A DNA stretch of 14,070 nucleotides, from positions 1 to 14,070 of the forward strand of contig JANOAR010000320.1 in NCBI GenBank assembly GCA_031411235.1, read 5' to 3'. The stretch is from JANOAR01 sp031411235 (GTDB lineage Bacteria; Verrucomicrobiota; Verrucomicrobiia; Verrucomicrobiales; Verrucomicrobiaceae). Positions 1-6,976 of this stretch are shown piece by piece (within the stretch, counting starts at the first letter, position 1; each line of letters starts with the position of its first letter). The position numbers were made by a program, and so were the translations under genes. The notes below the pieces were generated by a model. It searched no databases, was not told the origin of the DNA, and was given only the letters and a program-made list of their open reading frames with translations.

Positions 1-333
<333 letters not shown>

Positions 334-340
334 TCTTCAG

Positions 341-441
341 GAGAGTAGTGCCGGGCTTTAGCCCGCCATCGCGCAGCAGGCCAAAAAGCTTATATTTTGG
401 CCTGCTTAGGTTGGGTCGGGCTGAAGCCCATGACTACTCTC
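341..441. repeat. Nested inverted repeat (REP-like) between convergent genes
   Basis: The outer arms GAGAGTAGT (341-349) and ACTACTCTC (433-441) are perfect reverse complements. Just inside them are two small palindromes, CGGGC-TTTA-GCCCG (352-365) and GGGCT-GA-AGCCC (418-429). At the centre AGCAGGCCAAAA (375-386) and TTTTGGCCTGCT (395-406) form a perfect 12-bp stem with an 8-base loop. The element lies between the ends of two convergent genes. It could end transcription from both sides, but no T-run follows the stems, so a canonical terminator call is not supported. Its architecture suggests a REP-type palindromic element. Confidence 0.8.
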
Positions 442-458
442 TGGGGCGCTTGCGCTCC

Positions 459-3400
459 CTACTTCGGCATCTCCACCTGTGAGTTTCCCATCAAGTAGGC
501 GATCAGGTTGCGCACGTTCTCCTCGCCCAGTGCCGTAAACTGCCCCTCGGGCATCAGGCTCACCTGGAGTTGCTCCTGGCTGGCGATGTTGCTGCGCTCG
601 ATGACGGTGCGTTCCACCTGGCTTTGCAGAGTGATCGTGCGCTCGTTTTGCTCGGGGATGATGCCTGTCAGCGTGCGGCCATCTTTGAGCTTGAGCACGC
701 TCACGCGGTAGTCGGCGGGCACCAGGGCGCTGGGGTCGATGGCATTTTCTAACAGGTAGTTCAGGTCATGGCGATTGCCGCCCGTGAGGTCGGGCGCGAT
801 GGTGCCTCCTTGGCCATACATTTTGTGGCACGCAGCACACACGCTGGCGTAGATGAGTCGGCCTTTGCTGGCATCGGCCTTGGCAATGGCCTCAGGCGTG
901 AGCACGGCCTTCCACTTCGCCAGCTCTTGTTTCTTCGCCTCGGGTGTGTCTCGGACTTCGCCCCAGGTCTTCGCCAGAGCTTTGTTCACGGCGGCATCAC
1001 CGAGGCTGCTGAGCTGCCTCGCCTGGAAGGGTGTGATGACATCGCGCTCGATTTTGTGGGCGTCGATGGCCGCGAGTAAAGCGAGCGCTGAGGCTGGGCG
1101 CGACACGAGCGTGTTGACGTTCGCCGTTTGGAACTCGGCGTTGTTTTTGGGCCAGTTGTTCAACAAGGCCTCAGCGACTTGGGCATCGCCAAACTTGGCC
1201 AAACCCATGCGTGCGCCAAGGCCGAGCACCTTGTCGTTGATGAGGCCGCGCACGGTGGCGAAGAGGTCGGGCTTGGGATTGCGCAGCAGCGAGTCGAGCG
1301 CACTGCGACGAGCGCTGGCATCGCCCTCGTTGTCTTTGATGAGCGCGATGAGTTCGTCGATGGCGCGTCCGCTGCCGAAGACGAGATCGAGGTCGCGTAG
1401 GATGGGCGTCCCGCCCGTCCCAGGTGCAACGGGCATCTTGCCCGTTGAGGCTGAGCTGGTCGTGTTGGCTTGGCCTTGAGTCTTCGCTAGATCGGGCGAG
1501 ACGCCCGATGCACCTGGGACAGGCAAGATGCCTGTCCGACTCACAAACTCATCCCAGCCCTTCGGCTTGGCGACGTGGCTGACGCCCTTCAACGCCTCGC
1601 TCATGCCGCGCACGATGTCTTCGCGAGCGCTGGCGTTTTCATCCTTCATAGCAGCAGCGATCAAGGCATCCATCACAGCAGGTGTCTTCTCGATCTCCTC
1701 GGTGAGTCGGCGCACGATGAGCCTGCGCACGGTGGGTATCTTCGATGACAATGCCAGCGCGATGGCCTTGTCGGGATAAGCCACGACGGCAGGCTCGATG
1801 CCATACCAAATCATCAGCGGCTGCTGACGGTCGTTGGCATCCTCGGCGTGCGAAGCGAGCGCCGTGGCGATGGGGTAGCGAGCTTCGAGCGGCAGGCGTT
1901 GCAGGGCGCTGGCGAGGTGGAGGCGGACGAGGCCGGAGGGGTCTTCTTTTGTTGCAAAATAGAGTCCGTGTAAGAGCGTTGCACCCGAGTCCCAAGTTGA
2001 TTGATCCAGCTTCATCTGTGCCTTGGTCTGGCGATAGATGTCTTCGCAAGCTTTTAGATCGGGGTAGATTTCGCTTCCCCATGGTGATGGTGGTCTAAAG
2101 CCACAAGTCGCTTGAGCACGTAATTCTTCAGGCAAAGGCAGGATTCGATCAAGCTGTGGAAAACTCTGCCCGTGACCAGTCAGCCTGGCCCCCCAAAAGT
2201 CTCGAAGCAGTTCTGACGCCGAGTTAGGAATTTGAATCCCATCTCGCTGAAATAGCTGCGCAAAGTCGAGCTTTGCTTGTTGGAACTGCGCTTCGCTTTT
2301 GAGGTCAGGGCGCGCAGCTATCCATGCCTCGCCCATCAACTGCAATGCTGTCCGACTTTGCCAAATGTTGCCCCTGATTGCCTCAAAAACGAGCTTCTCA
2401 CGAGCTTCACGAGTGGTCGGCTTGGCATACAAAGACAAGTTGAGCGGCCCCGGCTTCCCCTCCCCATACACAATCTTGTATATCCGCCCGCTCGTCCGAT
2501 GTACGCCATCGGTATCGTGGCACTCGCCGGTGTCGCTCCAGTCGATGACGAAGACATTGCCATCGGGGCCAGTGCTGAGATCGATGCCACGGAACCACTT
2601 GTCCTTGGCCTGCATGAAGTCCTTGCCGTGTTTGCCGACGAAGCCGCAGCCTTCGCGCTCCAGGCTGTCCATGTTGATGCGGTTGCCGTGCAGGTTGCAG
2701 GTGAACAGCTTGCCCTCGTATTCCTTGGGCCAGAGACCGCCTTGATAGATCAACATGCCGACGTGGGCGTGGCCGCCGCCGAGTTCGCTGGTCTTGCTGG
2801 TGACACCGAGCTTGCGAATGTCGCTCCATTTTTCTGCGCCGGTGTCCCAGTGAACATGGTCGGCGGTCTGCTTGATGGTTTCATAGACATGGGGGTTCAA
2901 GTGCGCTCCAAACATGCGGTCGTAGTAGGCCCCAGGGATGACGTGCCAGAGGTGGCCGATGACGGTGTTGATCATGAACAGCTCGCCGTTGGCATCCCAG
3001 TCCATGCCCCAGGAGTTGGTGCCGCCGTGGCAGACAGCTTCCAAGACTTTGCGTGTGGGATGGTAGCGCCAGATCGCGCAGTTCATTTTAATGCGCTTGT
3101 CTTCCGGCGTGCCGGGCGCACCGACGCTCGATGTGCTGGTGATGCCATGCCGCCCATACAGCCAGCCATCGGGGCCCCAACGCAGACCATTGACGATGTT
3201 GTGGCCGATGGTCTTGGTGTCGAAGCCATCAAGCAGTATCTCAGGCTCGCTATCGGGCACGTCATCGTGGTTTTTGTCGGCGATGAAAGCGAGCGTGCCG
3301 TTGTTCAAAATCCACACACCATCGTAGCCCAGTTCCACGCTGGTGAGGTAGCTACCCTTGTCCCAGAAGACCTTGCGCCCGTCCTGCTTGCCGTCGTTGT

Positions 3401-3707
3401 CTTTGTCCTCAAAGATGACGATGCGATCCTGCAACGAGGTGTCCCAGCGGCGCGGTGTTTCCGCAAAGGTGTAGTTCTCCGCGATCCATAAGCGACCGCG
3501 TGGATCCCAAGCCATCGCGATGGGCTGCTGCACATCGGGCTCGCTGGCGAAGACGACACACTTGAAGCCCGGCGGCAGTTCCATCGTCCGCGCAACTTCT
3601 TCGGCAGGCATCGGGCCAGCGGTGTCTTTTTCGCTGTTGTAGGGCTTGGGGAAATCAGCCGCGAGAAGCGACTGGGATGCGAGGAGTGTGAGAAGGAAGG
3701 AGCGCAT
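459..3707 (-). CDS. Secreted PVC-type beta-propeller dehydrogenase-like protein with C-terminal haem-binding domain
   Basis: This 1082-residue protein is probably exported. The preferred start is the ATG at 3705-3707, because it begins a clean signal peptide (MRSFLLTLLASQSLLAADF); an in-frame ATG at 3771-3773 would add 22 residues that spoil it. Residues about 20-450 match the N-terminal domain of the Planctomycetes/Verrucomicrobia 'membrane-bound dehydrogenase' family (TIGR02604 type): repeated D-rich propeller blades such as DKDNDGKQDG, GPDGWLYGRHG and GPDGNVFVIDWSDTGECHD. A helical, probably HEAT-like region follows to about residue 930. The C-terminal domain has the haem c motif CAACH at residues 957-961, then GGTIAPDLTGG and a late SLMPEG whose Met may be the distal ligand (TIGR02603 type). 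Known of the family: presumed periplasmic redox enzymes, mostly uncharacterised; substrate not predictable. A palindromic element is embedded in frame at about residues 724-768. The gene is divergent from vapB. Confidence 0.9.
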   Translation of the reverse strand: MRSFLLTLLASQSLLAADFPKPYNSEKDTAGPMPAEEVARTMELPPGFKCVVFASEPDVQQPIAMAWDPRGRLWIAENYTFAETPRRWDTSLQDRIVIFEDKDNDGKQDGRKVFWDKGSYLTSVELGYDGVWILNNGTLAFIADKNHDDVPDSEPEILLDGFDTKTIGHNIVNGLRWGPDGWLYGRHGITSTSSVGAPGTPEDKRIKMNCAIWRYHPTRKVLEAVCHGGTNSWGMDWDANGELFMINTVIGHLWHVIPGAYYDRMFGAHLNPHVYETIKQTADHVHWDTGAEKWSDIRKLGVTSKTSELGGGHAHVGMLIYQGGLWPKEYEGKLFTCNLHGNRINMDSLEREGCGFVGKHGKDFMQAKDKWFRGIDLSTGPDGNVFVIDWSDTGECHDTDGVHRTSGRIYKIVYGEGKPGPLNLSLYAKPTTREAREKLVFEAIRGNIWQSRTALQLMGEAWIAARPDLKSEAQFQQAKLDFAQLFQRDGIQIPNSASELLRDFWGARLTGHGQSFPQLDRILPLPEELRAQATCGFRPPSPWGSEIYPDLKACEDIYRQTKAQMKLDQSTWDSGATLLHGLYFATKEDPSGLVRLHLASALQRLPLEARYPIATALASHAEDANDRQQPLMIWYGIEPAVVAYPDKAIALALSSKIPTVRRLIVRRLTEEIEKTPAVMDALIAAAMKDENASAREDIVRGMSEALKGVSHVAKPKGWDEFVSRTGILPVPGASGVSPDLAKTQGQANTTSSASTGKMPVAPGTGGTPILRDLDLVFGSGRAIDELIALIKDNEGDASARRSALDSLLRNPKPDLFATVRGLINDKVLGLGARMGLAKFGDAQVAEALLNNWPKNNAEFQTANVNTLVSRPASALALLAAIDAHKIERDVITPFQARQLSSLGDAAVNKALAKTWGEVRDTPEAKKQELAKWKAVLTPEAIAKADASKGRLIYASVCAACHKMYGQGGTIAPDLTGGNRHDLNYLLENAIDPSALVPADYRVSVLKLKDGRTLTGIIPEQNERTITLQSQVERTVIERSNIASQEQLQVSLMPEGQFTALGEENVRNLIAYLMGNSQVEMPK
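1404..1537. repeat. Composite palindromic element embedded in frame in the haem protein gene
   Basis: Four short perfect hairpins, all with 3-base loops, lie in order: GGGCG/CGCCC (1404-1416), AACGGGCA/TGCCCGTT (1428-1446), ATCGGGCG/CGCCCGAT (1491-1509) and GGACAGGCA/TGCCTGTCC (1517-1537). The two halves are inverted copies: CCCAGGTGCA (1419-1428) sits between hairpins 1 and 2, and its exact reverse complement TGCACCTGGG (1509-1518) sits between hairpins 3 and 4. The translated minus strand reads RTGILPVPG on one side and TGKMPVAPG on the other, with no stop. I recall such peptides as recurrent in-frame repeat translations in Verrucomicrobia genomes, but this was not checked here. Confidence 0.85.
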
Positions 3708-3772
3708 GGCGGGTGCATCACTACGCAACAAGTTGGGCGATGCTGCCAGAAATATATATGGCCAAGAAATCA

Positions 3773-3801
3773 TTGATTGTATGGCATGAATGCCATATAA
3801 T
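3773..3801 (+). promoter_or_regulatory. vapBC promoter
   Basis: A -35 box TTGATT (3773-3778) and a perfect -10 box TATAAT (3796-3801) are separated by exactly 17 bases. The predicted transcription start, about 7 bases past the -10 box, falls at about 3808, directly before the vapB ATG at 3809. The surrounding DNA is AT-rich compared with its neighbours. Confidence 0.8.
3780..3797. promoter_or_regulatory. Palindromic operator in the vapBC promoter spacer
   Basis: TATGGCAT (3780-3787) and ATGCCATA (3790-3797) form a perfect inverted repeat with a 2-base centre. It fills the spacer between the -35 and -10 boxes and overlaps the first bases of the -10 box. This is the placement expected for autorepression by a VapB-VapC complex, as known for the family. 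A further half-site, TATATGGC, occurs at 3755-3762, matching the reverse complement of 3792-3799. Confidence 0.75.
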
Positions 3802-3808
3802 CGCTGGT

Positions 3809-4123
3809 ATGAAAATCACCATGAACATCGACGATGCGATCTTAACTCGCCTCATGAAAAACACTGGCATGACCAGTAAAACCAAAGCCGTGGCCCACGC
3901 CTTGGCAGAAGCTGACCGCCGCACCGAGCTGAAGCGAGTGCTCGAAAAAGGGCTTGGACTCAGCGAAAGCGAACTCAAAGGAGCCTTCGATGACAGCTAT
4001 GATTTGATGGCTCTGCGGGTGGCTGAAACTCCGGGTGGCTACGGCAAAAGCGCCGCAGACAAGACTTCAAAACCTTTGCCCCAAAACCCTGTAAACTATG
4101 CAAAAAAACGCCGTGCTCGTTGA
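3809..4123 (+). CDS. vapB: VapB-type antitoxin
   Basis: This 104-residue protein begins MKITMNIDDAILTRLM. It has the short beta strand and helix (NIDDAIL, then TSKTKAVAHALAEADRR) of VapB-family ribbon-helix-helix antitoxins (VapB_antitoxin/DUF2191-like). The N-terminal part should dimerise on DNA and the C-terminal tail should wrap and inhibit the toxin. The ATG at 3809 is chosen because an upstream in-frame ATG (3713) would run the coding region through the promoter. No Shine-Dalgarno site precedes the ATG; with the predicted transcription start at about 3808 the mRNA would be leaderless. The gene overlaps vapC by 26 bases, implying coupled translation. At 104 residues it is longer than many VapB proteins, and the basic tail (YAKKRRAR) lies in the overlap with vapC. 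Autoregulation through the operator at 3780-3797 is inferred. Confidence 0.85.
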   Translation: MKITMNIDDAILTRLMKNTGMTSKTKAVAHALAEADRRTELKRVLEKGLGLSESELKGAFDDSYDLMALRVAETPGGYGKSAADKTSKPLPQNPVNYAKKRRAR

Positions 4124-4502
4124 TAGCAGCTACTACATCAGCCTGACTCGGCGCGGCCTCGATCCGCTCCCTCGACTGACGTATCTCGCTATGGATCGCG
4201 ATCTTGCGACGTGTGGCGTGGTGCGTGCCGAAGTGGGCCGTGGGCTGAAATTCCCCAAAGCTCGCCAGACCTTCCACCAAGCTTGGAACGTCATGATCAA
4301 CGTCATCACCGATAATAAAATCTGGGACGAAGCCGAGCAGCTTGCGTGGTCGCTTGATCGCCAAGGCAAAGTCATTCCGCTCACAGACGTTGTCATCGCC
4401 TGCTGCGCCAAGCGGCTTGATGCCACGGTGCTGACCCTTGATTATCATTTCAAAGAGATCCCAGGGCTCAATGTCGCGATGAGCCTCGAAGAGCTGATGT
4501 AG
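4098..4502 (+). CDS. vapC: VapC-type PIN-domain toxin (ribonuclease)
   Basis: This 134-residue PIN-domain protein is the expected partner of VapB. The four acidic residues of the PIN active site are in the expected order: D9 in VLVDSS, E45 in VVRAEVGRG, D97 in PLTDVVIA and D115 in LTLDYHF. They should bind Mg2+ or Mn2+ for RNA cleavage, so the toxin looks intact. VapC toxins are known to cut tRNA or rRNA and stop translation; the target of this one cannot be read from sequence. The ATG lies inside the end of vapB. The next gene, oppB, starts 54 bases after the stop in the same direction, so some read-through from the vapBC promoter into the transporter genes is possible. Confidence 0.9.
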   Translation: MQKNAVLVDSSYYISLTRRGLDPLPRLTYLAMDRDLATCGVVRAEVGRGLKFPKARQTFHQAWNVMINVITDNKIWDEAEQLAWSLDRQGKVIPLTDVVIACCAKRLDATVLTLDYHFKEIPGLNVAMSLEELM

Positions 4503-4556
4503 CGCTTGCATCGAGCGCCGCGTCTCGGCACCATCGCACGCTCGTCTATCGACCCC

Positions 4557-5477
4557 ATGCTCTCCTTCGTTATCAGCCGCCTCCTGCAAGGCATCGCCGT
4601 TGTCTTCGCGGTGATCGTCATCACCTTCGCGATGATGAAGGGCGCGAAGGGTAGCCCCTATGACACCGAGCGAGCAATACCAGAGCATGTGCGGAAAATT
4701 CGCGAAGAGCAGCTCGGGCTAAGCAAGCCGTGGTATGTGCAACTGAGCAAACACTTGTGGAACTTTGCCACCTTCAACCCGCCCGACTCGCAGAAGTATG
4801 ATGGCATGAGCGTGGGCGTGATCATTCGCACGGCCTTGCCGTTGTCCCTCGCTATTGCCCTGCCAGCGCTGCTCATCGCGCTGGCCATCGGAGTGCCTGC
4901 GGGTGCGCTCGCAGCGTTGCGGCCCGGCACTCTCGAAGACCGCACGGCGATGATCGCAGCCACGCTGGGCATCTGCTCGCCGAGTCTGGTATTGGGGCCG
5001 TTGCTGGCGCTAGTCTTTGGCCTGAAGCTGCGCTGGTTCAATGTCGCAGGCTGGTATGATGCCTCGGACTGGGTGCTGCCATCACTCACGCTCGGCATCA
5101 TTTATGCCGCCTACATCTCGCGCATCACTCGGGCTGGGTTGCGCGAGACGCTGGCGCAGGACTTCATTCGCACGGCTCGGGCCAAGGGCGCGAGCGAGGC
5201 AAGTGTTGTCGCGCGTCATGCCTTCAAGCTCGCCTGTCTGCCGCTGCTGAACTACCTGGGACCAACCGCTGCGGCCTTGATTAGCGGCTCCTTCGTGACG
5301 GAGAATGTCTTCCAAATCCCTGGCCTGGGTCAGCACTTCGTTAGCGCTGCGATCAATCGCGATATGACGCTAACGATGGCCACAGCAGCGCTGTTTGCCG
5401 CGATGATCGTGGGCTTCAACTTCATCGTCGATGTGGTGCAGGCACTGCTAAATCCCCGCATCGGATTCAAAACATGA
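4557..5477 (+). CDS. oppB: Peptide-type ABC transporter permease, OppB/DppB family
   Basis: This 306-residue inner-membrane permease probably imports oligopeptides or related solutes as a heterodimer with the next gene product. The ATG at 4557 gives the typical family start MLSFVISRLLQGIAVV, in which the first helix follows the R-R/L-L pattern; an in-frame TTG at 4506 would add 17 non-conserved residues. About six membrane segments lie near residues 9-28, 92-117, 130-152, 171-190, 228-250 and 269-293. The EAA loop that contacts the ATPase is visible as RTARAKGASEASVVARHAF, with its invariant Gly near residue 211, followed by the family-typical block FVTENVFQIPGLGQ. The stop overlaps the oppC start (ATGA). 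The substrate is unknown: Dpp, nickel or glycoside-peptide subfamilies would look similar. No binding protein or ATPase gene adjoins. Confidence 0.92.
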   Translation: MLSFVISRLLQGIAVVFAVIVITFAMMKGAKGSPYDTERAIPEHVRKIREEQLGLSKPWYVQLSKHLWNFATFNPPDSQKYDGMSVGVIIRTALPLSLAIALPALLIALAIGVPAGALAALRPGTLEDRTAMIAATLGICSPSLVLGPLLALVFGLKLRWFNVAGWYDASDWVLPSLTLGIIYAAYISRITRAGLRETLAQDFIRTARAKGASEASVVARHAFKLACLPLLNYLGPTAAALISGSFVTENVFQIPGLGQHFVSAAINRDMTLTMATAALFAAMIVGFNFIVDVVQALLNPRIGFKT

Positions 5478-6352
5478 GCATTGTCACGACGAGCAAAGCG
5501 AAGCCAGAGAGCCCCTGGGAACAGGCATGGCAGCGACTCACATCGAAGCGCATGACCGTGGTGGCAATGATCGGACTCGGTCTGCTCATCCTCGTGTGTG
5601 GGCTCGTTCCCTGGGTGTTGGGTTTAGAGCCGAATAAGCAGAACCTGCTGCTCGGTGCGCAGCCACCATCGCTCGCCCACTGGGCAGGCACAGATTCTCT
5701 GGGGCGCGACGTGGGGACGAGGCTGCTCTGCGGTGGCCAAGTGTCATTGCTGGTGGGTGCGCTCGCCACGGTCGTGGCCATCGTCATCGGTGTGAGCTAC
5801 GGCCTGCTCGCTGGGTTAGTCGGTGGCCGTGTCGATGCGATCATGATGCGCGTCGTGGACATCTTGTATGCCTTCCCCTTCATGACATTTGTCATCATCC
5901 TCACCGTGGTTTTTGGCCGCAGTTTCTTCCTGCTCTTTGCTGCCATTGGTGCCGTGGAATGGCTGACGATGGCTCGCGTGGTACGTGGGCAAACACTGTC
6001 GCTACGCAATCAAGAGTTCATCCTCGCAGCACGCACGTATGGAGCTTCGACGTGGCGAATACTGAGCCGCCATCTGCTGCCCAATGTGGCGGGCACCGTC
6101 GTTGTTTATGCCAGCCTCACCGTGCCGGGTGTGATGATGATCGAAGCCTCGCTGAGCTTCCTCGGCCTCGGCGTGCAGCCGCCCGATGCGTCGTGGGGCG
6201 TACTCATTCAAGAAGGTGCCGCCGCCATGCAGTCCTCGCCGTGGCTACTCATCGGGCCAGCGTTGTGTTTCTCGGCGACGCTGTTCGCTTTGAATACCAT
6301 AGGCGATGCCTTGCGCGATGCGCTTGATCCGAAGAGTGCGCCGCTGGTTTAA
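5474..6352 (+). CDS. oppC: Peptide-type ABC transporter permease, OppC/DppC family
   Basis: This 292-residue partner of the preceding permease has its start overlapping that gene's stop by four bases (ATGA), a sign of translational coupling. Seen: an N-terminal cytoplasmic stretch, a first membrane helix near residues 27-49, and the OppC hallmark HWAGTDSLGRDVGTRLL around residues 68-83. Further helices follow, then an EAA loop (LAARTYGASTWRILSRHLLPN) and the conserved EASLSFLGLGVQPPDASWG block. It ends in ALRDALDP, the usual family terminus, so it appears complete. Together the two permeases form the membrane channel of a peptide importer. The ATPases (OppD/OppF) and the periplasmic binding protein (OppA) must be encoded elsewhere, since the next genes are unrelated. 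Confidence 0.93.
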   Translation: MSIVTTSKAKPESPWEQAWQRLTSKRMTVVAMIGLGLLILVCGLVPWVLGLEPNKQNLLLGAQPPSLAHWAGTDSLGRDVGTRLLCGGQVSLLVGALATVVAIVIGVSYGLLAGLVGGRVDAIMMRVVDILYAFPFMTFVIILTVVFGRSFFLLFAAIGAVEWLTMARVVRGQTLSLRNQEFILAARTYGASTWRILSRHLLPNVAGTVVVYASLTVPGVMMIEASLSFLGLGVQPPDASWGVLIQEGAAAMQSSPWLLIGPALCFSATLFALNTIGDALRDALDPKSAPLV

Positions 6353-6383
6353 AATATGTCTCAAGCTGTTGAATAGCTTTCAT

Positions 6384-6401
6384 GGCCTCTCGTCAGAGGC
6401 C
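6384..6401 (+). other. Small stem-loop after oppC
   Basis: GGCCTCT-CGTC-AGAGGCC is a perfect 7-bp stem with a 4-base loop, 31 bases after the oppC stop and 21 bases before the next start codon. There is no T-run, so it is not a convincing intrinsic terminator. It could stabilise the oppBC mRNA end or attenuate expression of the small gene downstream. Confidence 0.5.
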
Positions 6402-6422
6402 GCGAACCACAAATTCAACACC

Positions 6423-6752
6423 ATGAAAAGAGCACTCTTTATCCTCATCACCGCCATCAGCGCACTCACCATTGCAGTCCCTGTGGCACAGGCAGACGGT
6501 AGCTGCCGCATCGTCAGCTACACGAGCTGTGGCCGTCCCATCTATGCCCGCTATCAAGTAGTAGGCTATGACCGCTGCGGACAGCCGATTGGGCGCTGGG
6601 TCACCGAGTCGAGTCACTGCGGCTGCGAGGTCTGCAACCCTCGTCCACGCTATGACTATCGTGGCCCCTCATGCGATCACGATCAAGACTCGCACTCGAG
6701 TCATGGATCATCTTATCGAAGCGGAGGTTTTTACTTCTCATTCGGTCGTTAA
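6423..6752 (+). CDS. Small secreted cysteine-rich protein of unknown function
   Basis: I do not recognise a named family for this 109-residue protein. The ATG at 6423 is chosen because it begins a clear signal peptide: MKRALFILI, then a hydrophobic core ending VAQA, with likely cleavage after residue 24. An upstream in-frame ATG at 6306 lies inside oppC. The mature part holds seven cysteines, at residues 28, 36, 52, 66, 68, 71 and 84. It contains an internal near-repeat: a Y-x-x-CGRPIY unit and a Y-x-x-CGQPIG unit, 16 residues apart. A CGCEVC cluster follows at 66-71. The C-terminus is rich in His, Ser, Asp and Tyr and ends in a Gly/aromatic stretch (GGFYFSFGR). The cysteines could form disulfides or bind metal in the periplasm or at the surface; this is inference. 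A terminator follows. Confidence 0.75.
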   Translation: MKRALFILITAISALTIAVPVAQADGSCRIVSYTSCGRPIYARYQVVGYDRCGQPIGRWVTESSHCGCEVCNPRPRYDYRGPSCDHDQDSHSSHGSSYRSGGFYFSFGR

Positions 6753-6818
6753 TAGTACATCTTGATGACGAGAGCGGCGATTAATTCGCTGCCATCGATC
6801 CAGCAATCCAACAACAAG

Positions 6819-6853
6819 AGCGGTCTTCAGGCAACTGAAGGCCGCTTCTGTTT
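6819..6853 (+). terminator. Intrinsic terminator after the Cys-rich protein gene
   Basis: AGCGGTCTTCAG (6819-6830) and CTGAAGGCCGCT (6835-6846) pair over 12 bp with one G-T wobble around a GCAA tetraloop. They are followed by the T-rich tail TCTGTTT. It lies 66 bases after the stop codon at 6752. A second small hairpin, GCGCT-GGAA-AGCGC (6855-6868), follows directly. Confidence 0.8.
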
Positions 6854-6885
6854 GGCGCTGGAAAGCGCATAAAATAAGGCGTGCA

Positions 6886-6938
6886 GCAGCATGGAATGAT
6901 GAAGTTCATGGCCGTTCATCGCCATCACTTCATGCTGC
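6886..6938. repeat. Long imperfect inverted repeat between convergent genes
   Basis: The arms pair in three blocks: GCAGCATG (6886-6893) with CATGCTGC (6931-6938); ATGAAGT (6899-6905) with ACTTCAT (6927-6933); and ATGGC with GCCAT flanking a central loop. The two outer blocks share bases on the right side, so not all can pair at once. CATGA motifs continue to about 6965. It lies 38 bases past the 3' end of the acetyltransferase gene and may mark its transcript end, but no T-run is seen on that strand. Confidence 0.5.
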
Positions 6939-6976
6939 ATGACATGAAGTCATGAGATGCATGAGACTCGACGTGA

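Noticed and set aside
2277..3491. 404-codon plus-strand ORF antisense to the haem protein gene
   Set aside because: It is a shadow of a GC-rich gene; the minus-strand reading has clear propeller and haem motifs, and the antisense peptide has no recognisable domain.
3713..3808. Upstream in-frame ATG giving a 136-residue VapB
   Set aside because: It would translate through the promoter and operator, and the conserved VapB N-terminus begins at 3809.
4506..4556. TTG start giving OppB 17 extra residues
   Set aside because: The extra residues are not like the family, while ATG 4557 gives the canonical N-terminal helix.
6384..6401. Hairpin after oppC as an intrinsic terminator
   Set aside because: No T-run follows the 7-bp stem; kept only as a stem-loop.
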